Assembly: GCA_963848675.1 (NCBI GenBank)
Contig: CAWKEY010000027.1
Coordinates: 62,001-126,000 of the forward strand
Direction of reading: 5' to 3'
Origin: CAWKEY01 sp963848675
GTDB taxonomy: Bacteria; Pseudomonadota; Gammaproteobacteria; Methylococcales; Methylomonadaceae
DNA: 64,000 nucleotides
Shown here in pieces: positions 17,482 through 27,278 of the stretch (the first letter of the stretch is position 1; each line of letters begins with the position of its first letter). A program made the translations under genes and the position numbers. The notes under the pieces are model-generated. The model worked only from the letters and a program-made list of their open reading frames with translations, had not been told where the DNA came from and ran no database searches.

Positions 17482-17798
17482 TTAAAAAACGTTATATTAA
17501 AGCACAGCGCGTAATCTCTCAAAATTAATTTTGCGGCTGATATTGACTGAGCATCTTCCCAGCCTGGCGATGGCATTGCGGGTAACAGTGCCATCAAAAA
17601 CATGTACGGCTTCCAGAACATTTTATCCCGCAATAGCCGGTCTCGCATGGCAACCCGAATTGTGCCTATCTGCGCATGAAAATTTGCAACTAATCATATG
17701 AAAAGAAGCTGACTTTCGGGCGCCATTACCGTCTTTTTTCATGGCCTTGAATTCTTTATAACCGGATAACCGGAAATTCCTGCGACCTCTATTGCCGT
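17482..17798. other. 317-bp interval without a recognisable gene
   Basis: Between tRNA-Thr and the end of glk. One minus-strand open frame (17623-17862) overlaps glk and has no family resemblance, so I treat it as chance. No repeat or strong hairpin seen. Confidence 0.4.
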
Positions 17799-18788
17799 CT
17801 ACCTGGACATTTTTAGCGCATAACCGGCCGCACCTAGCAAAGCTGCCTCTGAATTTGTGCATACTTTAACCGATATTTTCTGCAATGTGTTTCGACAACG
17901 TCCTTTTGCCAGAAAGCCCCGCATAAATTCGCCCTGTTCGAGAGCCGGTAGAATTTTCGCACCGATCCCTCCAGCGAGATATACACCGGCATAAGGCAGA
18001 CATTTTAGCGCCAGATTGCCTGCTTCAGCTCCGCAAAGCCTGCAAAATAGCGTTAAAGCTTCTGTGCATAACACGTCACTACCATTAACACCGGCTTCGC
18101 CAATCACAGCAGCAGGGTCTCGTTCAGTCATTTGCTGCTCAATGGCTGCTTGCACAGGCGCATAAGCCATATTTTTTAGGAACTGGTAAATATTAATCAG
18201 ACCTTCGCCTGATAGCAGTCTTTCATAGCTGACATGATCAGGATATTTTTCCATCAAATAACTCAGCAAGGCAATTTCCTGGCGGTTATTGGGTGCAAAA
18301 TCGGCATGACCACCTTCAGTCGCAATCACATGATGCTGAACACCGTCCCAGGCAATGATGGACTCGCCCAAGCCAGTTCCCGCCGCAAGCACGGCAATAT
18401 TTCCCGGGGCAATATCGGCGCCCGGGTTTAATTCCACAAAATCATGCGTGGGCAATTCCAGTACGCCCCAGGCGGTAGCTTCTAAATCGTTTAACAGCCA
18501 GACCTTTCCCGTCCCGGTTAGCGCCGTTATTTCGGCCCGGCGGATACGCCAGGGCAGATTGGTTGCGTTGCAATCGCCATCCACTATAGGGCCGGCCACA
18601 CCGATACAGGCCTCCGTCACAGCCTTGCAGTCGACATCACTTAAAAACGATTCCAGCAATTCCGTAAAGGTTGCATATTGGGAGCTGGCAAATTGCGTTT
18701 TTTTTAGACATTGCCCGCCTTTGACTTCATTTGCAAACAGCGCCAGTATCGTTTTTGTGCCGCCTACATCGCCAGCCAATATCATCAC
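17799..18788 (-). CDS. glk: glucokinase
   Basis: Phosphorylates glucose with ATP to glucose 6-phosphate. The 329-residue product has the ATP-binding LAGDVGGTKTILALF at the N-terminus, NDLEATAWG near residue 100, AAGTGLGESII near 135 and EGGHADFAPN near 158, the signature set of bacterial Glk (proteobacterial hexokinase type, not ROK). The start overlaps the stop of the DUF411 gene by 4 bases, so the two are coupled. A glycogen phosphorylase gene at 44-47 kb suggests the cell handles storage glucan. Confidence 0.93.
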   Translation of the reverse strand: MMILAGDVGGTKTILALFANEVKGGQCLKKTQFASSQYATFTELLESFLSDVDCKAVTEACIGVAGPIVDGDCNATNLPWRIRRAEITALTGTGKVWLLNDLEATAWGVLELPTHDFVELNPGADIAPGNIAVLAAGTGLGESIIAWDGVQHHVIATEGGHADFAPNNRQEIALLSYLMEKYPDHVSYERLLSGEGLINIYQFLKNMAYAPVQAAIEQQMTERDPAAVIGEAGVNGSDVLCTEALTLFCRLCGAEAGNLALKCLPYAGVYLAGGIGAKILPALEQGEFMRGFLAKGRCRNTLQKISVKVCTNSEAALLGAAGYALKMSR

Positions 18789-19249
18789 TCGCCCTCGTGA
18801 CTTTTAAAAACCTGGTAATGATTTTCATGGTCGAAGCTCATCACATTATAGGGATCCTTTCTGCCACCCATTTCCATGCCCGGGGTTCCGCTGGGCATGC
18901 CCGGCACGGCTATGCCGGTTATCTTGGGTTTTATTCGCAGGAGTTCCTTTATGTCCGCAGCCGGCACATGCCCCTCAACAACATAGCCGTCCACCAGCGC
19001 GGTATGACAGGATGCCATCTCTTTCGAAACACCATATTTATCCTTTATGGCCTGCATATCGTCGGTTACGACGTCCTTAACAGTAAAATTATTTTGTTTC
19101 AAATGCTCCAGCCACTTTCCGCAGCAACCACAGGAGGGGCTCCTATAAACAACAATCTCGACCGGCTCTTCTGCTTTAAGCTCCTGAGCCCAAACCTGGG
19201 CGCTCAGCATCAACATCGCTATTGTCAAAAAAACGTTTACTATTTTCAT
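18785..19249 (-). CDS. DUF411 metal-binding exported protein
   Basis: The 154-residue product starts with a signal peptide (MKIVNVFLTIAMLMLSAQVWA). YRSPSCGCCGKWLEHLK at about residues 34-50 has the CGCC cysteines of the DUF411 family. MASCHTALVDGYVVEGHVPA near 80-98 and GIAVPGMPSGTPGMEMGG near 115-132 are also family marks. DUF411 proteins are small periplasmic proteins often linked to copper handling; the family function is not firmly established. It sits between yjbQ and glk, with translational coupling to glk, an odd metabolic mix. Confidence 0.85.
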   Translation of the reverse strand: MKIVNVFLTIAMLMLSAQVWAQELKAEEPVEIVVYRSPSCGCCGKWLEHLKQNNFTVKDVVTDDMQAIKDKYGVSKEMASCHTALVDGYVVEGHVPAADIKELLRIKPKITGIAVPGMPSGTPGMEMGGRKDPYNVMSFDHENHYQVFKSHEGE

Positions 19250-19273
19250 CTTCTTAACCTCTTTAATATCAAT

Positions 19274-19693
19274 TTACTCACCGTTAAGCGTGACAATGAT
19301 TTTACGCCTGCCGGCTAATTCGCGATGCTCGCACAGATAAATCCCCTGCCATACGCCTAACAACAGCTGCCCTTGACGAACCGGAATAGTTAATTCGCTC
19401 CCAAGCATGACCGCTTTTAAATGCGCCGGCATATCATCACTACCTTCCAGAGTATGTTTAAAATAAGGTTCATTTTCAGGGGCAATTTTTGAAAAATAGG
19501 CCTCCATATCAGCCCTGACATCAGGATCGGCATTTTCATTGATCGCCAGTGATGCCGATGTATGTTGCATGAACAGATGCAGAAGACCGATTTTTAGCGC
19601 CTGGAGTTCGGGCACAGCACTCAAAACTTCTCGAGTTACCAGATGAAAACCGCGCGGTTTTTTAATTAAATCGACTGCTTTCTGTATCCACAT
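19274..19693 (-). CDS. yjbQ: YjbQ family (UPF0047) protein
   Basis: The 139-residue product carries the family blocks LLHLFMQHTSASLAINENAD (about residues 38-57) and LLLGVWQGIYLCEHRELAGR (about 108-127). Members have been reported to have low thiamine-phosphate synthase activity, but the physiological role is unsettled. It lies immediately downstream of hemE on the same strand. Confidence 0.85.
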   Translation of the reverse strand: MWIQKAVDLIKKPRGFHLVTREVLSAVPELQALKIGLLHLFMQHTSASLAINENADPDVRADMEAYFSKIAPENEPYFKHTLEGSDDMPAHLKAVMLGSELTIPVRQGQLLLGVWQGIYLCEHRELAGRRKIIVTLNGE

Positions 19694-19702
19694 ACTAACA
19701 GC

Positions 19703-20770
19703 TTAGGCCAGATGATAAGCAGGACTGTATTCATGTACCGCATCGACCATGGCTTTAACATGATCGGGATTAATATCCGGCAAAATGCCGTGACCCAAAT
19801 TGAAAACATGGCCAGAACCTGCACCGTATTTATGCAGGATAGTTTTGACTTTTTCGGCAATAACTTCAGGCCGGGCGTACAGCGCCACCGGATCCATATT
19901 GCCCTGCAACGCAACCCGGTCGCCAACGCGCGCGCGGGCTTGCAGTATGTCGGTCTGCCAGTCCAATCCCAGGGCATCATAACCTGCCTCGGCCATTGCC
20001 TCCAGCCACAAACCGCCGCCTTTGGTGAAAAGAATCGTAGGAATACGTTGACCATCAACGTCGACATTAAGCAGCGCCCTCACTTGTTTGGCATACGCCA
20101 GAGAAAATTCAACATAATCTTCGCCACTCAACATGCCGCCCCAGGTATCGAATAACATCACCGCCTGTGCGCCCGCAGCTATCTGGGCATTCAAATAGGC
20201 GCCAACCGATTGCGTCAGTTTATCGAGCATCGTGTGCATCAAATTAGGCTGCTCAAACATCAGGCCTTTGACTTTTTGAAAACTCTTGCTGCTGCCGCCT
20301 TCAACCATATATGTAGCCAGCGTCCAGGGGCTACCGGAAAAACCGATCAGCGGAACGCTGCCTTGCAATGATTTTCTGATTAGGCGCACGGCATCCATAA
20401 CATAACGCAATTCTGTTTCCGGATCAGGAATGGGCAATTGCTGGATGTCTGATGCAGTGCGCAGCGGATGTTTAAATTTTGGGCCTTCGCCTTCGGTAAA
20501 ATAAAGCCCCAGGCCCATGGCGTCAGGAATCGTCAAGATATCCGAAAACAGGATGGCCGCATCAAAATCAAAGCGCCGTAAAGGCTGCAAGGTGACTTCA
20601 CAAGCCAATTCGGGATTGGTGCACAGGTTTAAAAAACTGCCGGCCTGCTCCCTCACTTGCCTGTATTCTGGCAAATATCGCCCGGCCTGTCGCATCATCC
20701 AGACCGGTGTTCGTTCAACGGGCTGTCTTAACAGCGCCCTGATCAAGCTGTCGTTTTTTAATACTGGCAT
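19703..20770 (-). CDS. hemE: uroporphyrinogen decarboxylase
   Basis: Decarboxylates uroporphyrinogen III to coproporphyrinogen III in haem synthesis. The 355-residue product matches the family length. It has [16 protein letters not shown] near residues 22-37 (substrate Arg residues), [17 protein letters not shown] near 73-89 and [19 protein letters not shown] near 138-156. It is downstream of damX on the same strand after about 250 gene-free bases (20771-21019). Confidence 0.97.
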   Translation of the reverse strand: MPVLKNDSLIRALLRQPVERTPVWMMRQAGRYLPEYRQVREQAGSFLNLCTNPELACEVTLQPLRRFDFDAAILFSDILTIPDAMGLGLYFTEGEGPKFKHPLRTASDIQQLPIPDPETELRYVMDAVRLIRKSLQGSVPLIGFSGSPWTLATYMVEGGSSKSFQKVKGLMFEQPNLMHTMLDKLTQSVGAYLNAQIAAGAQAVMLFDTWGGMLSGEDYVEFSLAYAKQVRALLNVDVDGQRIPTILFTKGGGLWLEAMAEAGYDALGLDWQTDILQARARVGDRVALQGNMDPVALYARPEVIAEKVKTILHKYGAGSGHVFNLGHGILPDINPDHVKAMVDAVHEYSPAYHLA

Positions 20771-21019
20771 CAGTGTATATTTTCTGGTTTAAGTTTTACC
20801 ATTTACCGCTCAATTCAAATCCACAGCAATAGCATGTTTTGCCGGAACGGAGCATCGAGAATACGGCATGAAATTGGGGAGATCATAAGGGCTTAGGCAC
20901 ATTTCGTTATATATCCGCTGTCTATTTCAACAGAGATTATGGGCAGGTTTGAATTCACTCCCCACAATAGCCAACGGGCATTAAGCTAAGGAATAACGAT
21001 AAGGTTTAAGCGGGCAGCA

Positions 21020-22528
21020 TTATGGCTGTCCCGCGGGTGTTAATTCTTTTTTCAGTGCGCCCGTCTTTCTAACAATGGCCGCACTGAACTCATTGGGCAA
21101 TGAGGCCTTCGCCTTGAGCGCCGACGCCGGGCTGGCAAACGAACCGTAAACCAAGACATAACGTTCTTTACCGTTACTGACTTTTTTGATGGTTCTTGCA
21201 CCCTGTGCCATGGCCGGGTATTTATTTAGAACACCAGTTATCGACTCCTGTTTTGATAGCACCATGAGCTGCAAGGTATAATTATTTACCGGCTGCGTCG
21301 ATAGCCATTGCCAGCCATCGCCTTGGGAAGCCTGTTTTTCTATCGTAGCAAGCGCTTCTTCAACTGCTGGCTGCGGGTCGATGACGGTCTTTGTGCTTTC
21401 AGGTTTAGGCTGTTCAGTTTTTTTGTTCGCCTGATTTACATTGACCGGTTTTACCGTTTCCTTTTCAACCACAGCCGGCTTGATTTGCCCCGCCTGAATT
21501 TGCTGACTATTCTGCGCATTGGCAACTGACTCCCTTAGCTCGGGCTCGGTTTTAGCAATCCTGTTCAACGCCGATTCGCCTGAAGACTGCTGAGCAATTT
21601 CTGTCAGCGTCTGCTGCGTCCGCCCACTTAGATCTATTGCCAGCGGCAGCTCTACCTGCGGCGGAATAGCAATAGCAGCCGTCTGCTCAACAGGCGCTGG
21701 CTTTATCTCTTGATCATCGCGGGTTTGTCTGGCACTAAACCACTGCAGCGCTAACGCCACGGCAATCAGACCGAGAACGGCAGCCGGAAGCCACCAGCTG
21801 GAATTTGAGTTGTGCTTGACGACGGCTATGCGGGGCAATTCGGCGATGATTCTGCCGGGAATACCATGCGTTTTATGATACACAGACTCTATCATGCTAT
21901 CGCTGATGGCATGATAAGACAGCTGAACACTAGGCCTGGCCGCTAAATACTGTAAAAACTCGCCACATTGTTTTTCGGATAAGGTCGGAATTTCAATGAA
22001 ATGACAATCCTCAATCGCAGGATCATAGCGGCTTTGTATATGCAATTCATCGTGTGTAAGCACAAAAATCAGCCTTAACACAGAGTTGGCTGCCACATAC
22101 TGGATGAGGCTTGTGATCAACCCGGGCACGAGGGCACCGGCATCATCGACAATTAACACGATTTTTCTTTCTTGACTCTCTAATCGCGCCAACAGCGTCG
22201 ACAAGGCCTGCGCTTGATATTCTTTTTGATCCCGGCTTAAAGCGCTGAGCAATTCCTCCTGTAAGGCCTCAAAACTCAAGTTTGCAGTGCCTTTGACCGG
22301 ACAATACTGCCAGAATTTGGCCTCGCGTTCCTGCAAAACAGAGAGCAGGGTCGTTTTGCCTATGCCTTCCGGTCCACAAACGACCAGCGGTTGTTGCAGA
22401 TTGGCCAGTAGATGAATAAGTAATTCAAGTTTTTGTGTGCGCTCTTGTGTTATCAAAGCATGCACGGCAGCCTGATGTTCAGAGTTCAGCTTGTTCAGCT
22501 GATTGGTAACGGCATCATTTTCTACCAT
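21020..22528 (-). CDS. damX: DamX-like AAA-ATPase/SPOR-domain membrane protein
   Basis: The 502-residue product has an N-terminal ATPase domain with Walker [14 protein letters not shown] near residues 50-62 and a Walker B-like [12 protein letters not shown] near 127-138. A single transmembrane segment [20 protein letters not shown] lies at about 246-265, followed by a Pro/Glu/Gln-rich periplasmic stretch and a C-terminal SPOR-type domain from about 420. SPOR domains bind denuded septal peptidoglycan, so the protein probably acts at the division septum. The order aroK-aroB-damX is conserved in gammaproteobacteria. The start overlaps the end of aroB by 14 bases. Confidence 0.85.
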   Translation of the reverse strand: MVENDAVTNQLNKLNSEHQAAVHALITQERTQKLELLIHLLANLQQPLVVCGPEGIGKTTLLSVLQEREAKFWQYCPVKGTANLSFEALQEELLSALSRDQKEYQAQALSTLLARLESQERKIVLIVDDAGALVPGLITSLIQYVAANSVLRLIFVLTHDELHIQSRYDPAIEDCHFIEIPTLSEKQCGEFLQYLAARPSVQLSYHAISDSMIESVYHKTHGIPGRIIAELPRIAVVKHNSNSSWWLPAAVLGLIAVALALQWFSARQTRDDQEIKPAPVEQTAAIAIPPQVELPLAIDLSGRTQQTLTEIAQQSSGESALNRIAKTEPELRESVANAQNSQQIQAGQIKPAVVEKETVKPVNVNQANKKTEQPKPESTKTVIDPQPAVEEALATIEKQASQGDGWQWLSTQPVNNYTLQLMVLSKQESITGVLNKYPAMAQGARTIKKVSNGKERYVLVYGSFASPASALKAKASLPNEFSAAIVRKTGALKKELTPAGQP

Positions 22529-23597
22529 AGGTTTTTAGCGTCACTTCTAACAGTTCTTGATTTACGTCAACAGGCAAGGTTGCTTCACCGATTTTTTTCA
22601 AGAGAATCAGCCTGATTTGACCATCTACATTTTTCTTGTCTACCGCCATTAACTCAAGAAAGCGTTGTGCATCGAGTGCTTCTGGGGGATTGACCGGCAA
22701 CTTGGCTCGCTTGAACAGCGCGATTATTCTTGCGACATCCCCATCATTTAACCAGCCTTTTCTTCTGGACAGATCGGCTGCCTGACAGGTGCCGATGGCG
22801 ACCGCTTCGCCATGCAGATATTCCCCATAGCCTACCCCGGTTTCTATGGCATGGCCAAAAGTATGACCTAAGTTTAAGGTTGCCCGCAGCCCCGATTCAG
22901 TTTCATCAACGGCAACAATCTCGGCTTTATTAATGCAGGACCGCTCTATGGCAAAAGCCAAGGCTTGTTTGTTTCGCGCCAGCAAGGCATCCATAGTATT
23001 TTCCAGCCAGACAAAAAATTCAGCATCCCGTATCAAACCATATTTGATCACCTCGGCCAGTCCTGCCGATAACTGACGGTCGTCCAGCGTATCCAGCACA
23101 TCGGCATCGGCGATCACACATTGCGGCTGATAAAAAGCACCAATCATATTTTTACCCAGCGCATGATTAACGCCGGTTTTGCCGCCAACGGATGAATCCA
23201 CCTGCGCCAGCAATGTTGTGGGTATTTGCAAAAAAGCAATGCCGCGCTGATAACAGGCCGCCGCAAAGCCGCCCATATCGCCGATAACACCGCCGCCTAA
23301 AGCAATCAAGGTCGCATTACGGCCAAACTTGCTGGCCAGCAGTTGATCAAAGATTTTGTTCAAGAAATCCAGCGTCTTATATTGCTCACCATCCGGCAAA
23401 ATCACCGTTTCAACCACATAGCCCTGCAAATTATTCAACACCGCATCCAGGTAGAGCGGCGCAATGATGGCATTGGTAAGCACAAGAACCTGCCTGGATT
23501 TTATATGGCGAGTCAATAATTCAGACTGTATCAGTAATGCAGAGCCTATATAAATCGGGTAACTCCGATTACCTAATGCAACAATTAATTTTTTCAT
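22515..23597 (-). CDS. aroB: 3-dehydroquinate synthase
   Basis: Second step of the shikimate pathway: DAHP to 3-dehydroquinate, using NAD+ and a divalent metal. ATG 23597 gives 360 residues starting [18 protein letters not shown]; five further codons upstream are open but atypical. Signatures are [11 protein letters not shown] near 67, [19 protein letters not shown] near 104-122, [19 protein letters not shown] near 131-149 and [12 protein letters not shown] near 245 (metal His). It is encoded between aroK and damX. Confidence 0.96.
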   Translation of the reverse strand: MKKLIVALGNRSYPIYIGSALLIQSELLTRHIKSRQVLVLTNAIIAPLYLDAVLNNLQGYVVETVILPDGEQYKTLDFLNKIFDQLLASKFGRNATLIALGGGVIGDMGGFAAACYQRGIAFLQIPTTLLAQVDSSVGGKTGVNHALGKNMIGAFYQPQCVIADADVLDTLDDRQLSAGLAEVIKYGLIRDAEFFVWLENTMDALLARNKQALAFAIERSCINKAEIVAVDETESGLRATLNLGHTFGHAIETGVGYGEYLHGEAVAIGTCQAADLSRRKGWLNDGDVARIIALFKRAKLPVNPPEALDAQRFLELMAVDKKNVDGQIRLILLKKIGEATLPVDVNQELLEVTLKTYGRK

Positions 23598-23617
23598 CTT
23601 CGTAATGAGCATAAAAT

Positions 23618-23664
23618 TGTAGGGGCGAATTTATTCGCACTGTGCGGATAAATCCGCACCTACA
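23618..23664. repeat. 47-bp palindromic repeat (tgtaggggcgaattt... family), copy 1
   Basis: tgtaggggcgaatttattcg and cggataaatccgcacctaca form an inverted repeat between aroK and aroB. A near-identical copy is at 51229-51275. Typical of an abundant intergenic REP family. Confidence 0.75.
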
Positions 23665-23709
23665 TCGGAGAATTATCTGCACAGTTGAGGAAATTTTTGA
23701 TGCATGTTC

Positions 23710-24234
23710 CTACCGATTTAAGGATCTATAGTGCTGCAGGATACTGTTAACGACGGCCTTGCTCTGCATAACGCCGGTGTCAATTTTATAGTCGGCGCAG
23801 GCTAAATACAGCGATTCACGCTGCGCGAACAAGTTTTCCAGACGCTCTCTAGGATTGACGGTTTGCAGCAGCGGGCGCTGGGTATCCCGGCGCGTTCGCT
23901 CCAGAATCCTGTCCACCGAACATTGCAAATAAACTATAAATCCATTTTCTTTGAGTGCCATGCGGTTTTGTTCACGCAATATAGCACCGCCTCCGGTCGC
24001 CAGCACAATGCCGTGCATTTGCGTCAACTGCTGAATCATTTTCTGTTCCCGGTCCCTGAAACCAGCTTCGCCTTCAAATTCAAATATGGTAGGTATATCC
24101 ACACCGGTACTTTCTTCAATCGCCTTGTCACTATCATAAAAAGGCACTTTAAGCGCTTTTGCCAGTTGCCGCCCTATCGTGGTTTTGCCGGCACCCATGA
24201 GACCTATTAAATAGATGTTCTCTGATCGCATCAT
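23710..24234 (-). CDS. aroK: shikimate kinase
   Basis: Phosphorylates shikimate at the 3-hydroxyl with ATP. The 174-residue product has Walker A GLMGAGKTTIGRQLA near residues 12-26, FYDSDKAIEESTG near 33-45, GEAGFRDREQ near 56-65 and VLATGGGAILRE near 78-89, all family marks. It is the first gene of the aroK-aroB-damX run, downstream of the pil operon and separated from it by a strong terminator. Confidence 0.96.
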   Translation of the reverse strand: MMRSENIYLIGLMGAGKTTIGRQLAKALKVPFYDSDKAIEESTGVDIPTIFEFEGEAGFRDREQKMIQQLTQMHGIVLATGGGAILREQNRMALKENGFIVYLQCSVDRILERTRRDTQRPLLQTVNPRERLENLFAQRESLYLACADYKIDTGVMQSKAVVNSILQHYRSLNR

Positions 24235-24366
24235 CCGTTGGGAGTTCTATTATTTAAAATGCACCTGATTATATGCATGTATCATCTAAAATGACCTGCG
24301 GGAAGTCGTACCTTGCAAGTCCAACGACCCTTCCTACAGGATGGATTCGTGTTGCATTAAGGCATT

Positions 24367-24394
24367 AAAAAAGGGGGCATTATGCCCCCTTTTT
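24367..24394. terminator. rho-independent terminator after pilQ (bidirectional shape)
   Basis: Perfect 12-bp stem aaaaagggggca / tgcccccttttt around a 3-base loop, with A and T tracts on either side. It lies 18 bases beyond the pilQ stop on the minus strand and separates the pil operon from aroK. Confidence 0.88.
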
Positions 24395-24411
24395 GCTGCA
24401 AGTAGAAGTTC

Positions 24412-25476
24412 TCAATTTTCTGATGCTGCATCCTTCATGATTTTGGGCGTAACGAACACAAGTAATTCACTCTTGTCATCCCGCTTGACTGTCTTCTTAA
24501 ACAGGAAACCTATGCCTGGCAAATCGGCAAAGAAAGGCACTTTGTTTACGTTATCGCCATAGTTGGCTTCATAAATACCGCCCAATACGATGGTTTCGCC
24601 ATCATTGACCCGGACATTGGTTCTCACTTCCCGGGTATCAATTTCTCTATTCCCATTTGGAGCTGGTTGACCCACCGCATCCTTGTTTATCGCCAGATCC
24701 ATGATGATACTGCCACTGGGTGTTATCTGTGGCGTTACATCCAAGGTCAGCGTAGCTTCCTTAAATTCGATATTAGTCCCTGTATTCGCGCTGCTAGTTT
24801 GAAAGGGAAATTGCGTACCCTGTTTTATTGATGCCTTACATCTATCTGTCGTCATGACTCGCGGATTGGAAAGAATCTCTCCTTTTCCTTCATCCTGCAA
24901 GGCAGATAATTCCAGGTTTAATACATAATCCGCGCCTCTAGCCAAAGTCATCCCTAATGCACCGTATGGATTGGAGGCTGCCAGATCAACAAGCGCGTCG
25001 TTTAAAATTGCCGTTCCATTAATGGTGCCTTCTGTACCGCCAGCTTGATTTACTGACCCCACAGCTGCTCTTCCTGAGCTGGTTCCAAATCTAACATTTT
25101 CCCCTGCCACCCCAAACCGAACACCCAGTTCCCTTGCAAAAGTATTGGAGGCGATGACGATTCTGGACTCAATCATGACCTGACGAACCGGCACATCGAG
25201 TTTGCGGATCAATTTTTTAGCATCCTCCAGCTTCTTGGCGGTATCCCGAACGATCAGCGTATTGGTCCTGGCATCGACAACAGCCGTACCCCGCTGCGAA
25301 AGTATCCGGCGCTCATCTACTGTCGCCTCACTCCCTGCACCGGTATTTTGGCCCTGGCCCTGGCTCTGACCCTGGCCCTGATTCTGGCTTTGGCTTGCAT
25401 TGTCCGCTTCCGGATGCCTGCCCTCCAGAGGCCTTGCTGACGCCACAGCTGCCAAATGTACCGGTATCAAGACCAT
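24412..25476 (-). CDS. pilQ: PilQ secretin, C-terminal part (second frame of a frameshifted gene)
   Basis: The C-terminal half of the type IV pilus outer-membrane secretin that lets the pilus through the outer membrane. From about residue 50 it reads RRILSQRGTAVVDARTNTLI, VRDTAKKLEDAKKLIRKLD and VRQVMIESRIVIA, the end of the N1/secretin junction, then the secretin beta domain up to LLVFVTPKIMKDAASEN at its end. The first 50 residues of the open frame up to NASQSQNQGQGQ are partly out-of-frame readings of the upstream half. It must be translated together with the frame 25328-26701 for a functional PilQ. A terminator follows. Confidence 0.85.
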   Translation of the reverse strand: MVLIPVHLAAVASARPLEGRHPEADNASQSQNQGQGQSQGQGQNTGAGSEATVDERRILSQRGTAVVDARTNTLIVRDTAKKLEDAKKLIRKLDVPVRQVMIESRIVIASNTFARELGVRFGVAGENVRFGTSSGRAAVGSVNQAGGTEGTINGTAILNDALVDLAASNPYGALGMTLARGADYVLNLELSALQDEGKGEILSNPRVMTTDRCKASIKQGTQFPFQTSSANTGTNIEFKEATLTLDVTPQITPSGSIIMDLAINKDAVGQPAPNGNREIDTREVRTNVRVNDGETIVLGGIYEANYGDNVNKVPFFADLPGIGFLFKKTVKRDDKSELLVFVTPKIMKDAASEN

Positions 25477-26701
25477 TTAACAGGTTTCTAAAATTTTCAG
25501 CCCGGGCGTAGTTGATCTTCAGATATTCAGTTACCAGCGGCTCGAGGCGCTCCACGACTCTCTCCGTTTCCTGTTGCTTTTGTTTGTATTCCTTGATCTT
25601 GTCTATCGGCGCTATCAAAGTGACATTGCCGGTTTGATACTTTTCCAGGCCCTTGGTCATCATGATGAAATCCAAGGCCTCATCCCAGGGCACATCATCC
25701 AGCTTTACCGTTATCGTACCGGTAACCTCATCGCCGGCCACCACATTCTGTCCAGTAAACTCGGCCAGAACAGCGATGACACTACGAATATCAATGTCCT
25801 GAAAATTCAGCGACAAACGTTCGCCGTTGTATTTATCCCGTTTGCTTTCGATGACTTCTTTTTCTTCGGGTGTTACGGGCCTGAATTCTACTGTTAACAA
25901 ACCTTCTGATTGAAACAGCGAATAATCATACAAGGTGTTTTGTGGAGACACAGTAACCGTGGTTTCGGTGCTGGTAGAATGCGTCTCTATAAATTTAACC
26001 GGCGTTGCAAAATCAGATACATCCAGTTTTTTAGCCAGATTATCGGGCAGCCGGGTATTAAGCAGACTGATGACCACGTTACCGCCTTCTTCTCTGCTGT
26101 TGACGATGGTATTGGGATTAGCCAGCGACACCAGCAGGCGGCCTTCTCCATTTTCGCCGCGTTTGAAATCAAAGCCGCTAATCGCCTGCTCGGGTATTAA
26201 ACTGGCGGCTACTAAATTTTTTGATTTTGCAGGAGCTACCGCCACAGGGCGTGAAGCTTCAGACACAACTGCTTTTGCACTGGTTAAGGTCAGCAGCACC
26301 TTGTTGCCCTGAACCCTGGTTTCAAACGGTGTTGCTTCAAGCAGATTGACCACAATACGAACCCTGTCCTCGGCTTCCGCTACATAAACACTGGTCGCGG
26401 CGCCCTGGTTTATGGGGTACATTTTTTTATCCAGCGCATTTTTTACACCGCTAAAATCCATGGCGATGCGCGCAGGATTATCGGTGTGAAATACCTTGGG
26501 TTCGATAGCTGGACCACTCATTTCCAGAGCTATCTGTATTTTATTGCCGGCCTGCGTGGCAACCTCCAGGCCCGAAATAGCCAGCTCACCGGCGCAGACA
26601 GATGCAGTTTGAGATATAAATAGAAATAAGCCCAAGCCTATGAGCGTATAAAAAGTTCGCCCCATTTTAGTCAACATACTGCCGCCTTGTTTATTAATCA
26701 T
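25328..26701 (-). CDS. pilQ: PilQ secretin, N-terminal part (first frame of a frameshifted gene)
   Basis: Starts with a signal peptide (YTLIGLGLFLFISQTASVCA), then two AMIN-type domains that bind peptidoglycan (about residues 35-260), then the secretin N-domain with LSLNFQDIDIRSVIAVLAEF and VVAGDEVTGTITVKLDDVPW near 295-340. It continues through EPLVTEYLKINYARAENFRN near 390, after which the frame runs into a Gly/Ser/Gln-rich linker and ends at a stop. Removing one base near 25400-25410 would lead straight into the C-terminal frame. Both frames are open for about 150 bases because the linker is low complexity. It could be a real mutation, a sequencing error or, less likely, programmed frameshifting. 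Confidence 0.87.
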   Translation of the reverse strand: MINKQGGSMLTKMGRTFYTLIGLGLFLFISQTASVCAGELAISGLEVATQAGNKIQIALEMSGPAIEPKVFHTDNPARIAMDFSGVKNALDKKMYPINQGAATSVYVAEAEDRVRIVVNLLEATPFETRVQGNKVLLTLTSAKAVVSEASRPVAVAPAKSKNLVAASLIPEQAISGFDFKRGENGEGRLLVSLANPNTIVNSREEGGNVVISLLNTRLPDNLAKKLDVSDFATPVKFIETHSTSTETTVTVSPQNTLYDYSLFQSEGLLTVEFRPVTPEEKEVIESKRDKYNGERLSLNFQDIDIRSVIAVLAEFTGQNVVAGDEVTGTITVKLDDVPWDEALDFIMMTKGLEKYQTGNVTLIAPIDKIKEYKQKQQETERVVERLEPLVTEYLKINYARAENFRNLLNGLDTGTFGSCGVSKASGGQASGSGQCKPKPESGPGSEPGPGPKYRCRE

Positions 26702-26717
26702 TTTTTTATCCTCAAAA

Positions 26718-27278
26718 TCACTCTGATAACGCTAATGAAGCTTGCTGTTCGCGCCATGTTCCCGGTTTATCAGGAACTATTTCCATTAGTTCGATCTTAT
26801 CGTTGGCTATGCGTATAATTTTTCCGTAATTTTTACCCATATAATTGCCAACCTGAACGCGATGCACAACGCCGTCGCTTGATTTCACCAAGCCCCACAA
26901 GCTCGACTTCATAACGACAGTACCTACCATTCGTAAACTATCGAGCGTAAAGGCTTCCAACTCTTCTCTCCGACGTGTGGTATCCGGCTTTAGCCCGCTA
27001 CCGGTTGCCGCTTCCGCAGCTTGTTCGCTATTCGCCTGCTCGAGCGGCTTAAACGGATCACGCAGACCTTCGGGCTTGAACATAAAGGGCTCAACCACTT
27101 TTACTTCTGGCAGTGGTTCAATTGCGCCTTTAGACCTGGCCTTAACTTCCGCAATGTATTTGTTCAAATCAGAAAAATCATTATTGCCACAACCTGCTAG
27201 CAGAGCCATCAAAACAGCACATCCCAACCTTAGGCCTGCGTGCCTTCTGCTTAACGTCCGCGCATCAATTAGCATCAT
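26718..27278 (-). CDS. pilP: type IV pilus inner-membrane lipoprotein PilP
   Basis: A 186-residue lipoprotein that links the inner-membrane PilMNO platform to PilQ. The signal peptide ends in the lipobox LMALLAGC around residues 23-30. The rest is periplasmic: a linker followed by a beta domain with SLRMVGTVVMKSSLWGLVK and VGNYMGKNYGKI, typical of PilP. The start overlaps the pilO stop by 4 bases. Confidence 0.93.
   Translation of the reverse strand: MMLIDARTLSRRHAGLRLGCAVLMALLAGCGNNDFSDLNKYIAEVKARSKGAIEPLPEVKVVEPFMFKPEGLRDPFKPLEQANSEQAAEAATGSGLKPDTTRRREELEAFTLDSLRMVGTVVMKSSLWGLVKSSDGVVHRVQVGNYMGKNYGKIIRIANDKIELMEIVPDKPGTWREQQASLALSE

Noticed and set aside
17623..17862. Small minus-strand gene downstream of glk
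   Set aside because: It overlaps the glk 3' end in another frame, has no family resemblance and a composition typical of chance frames.
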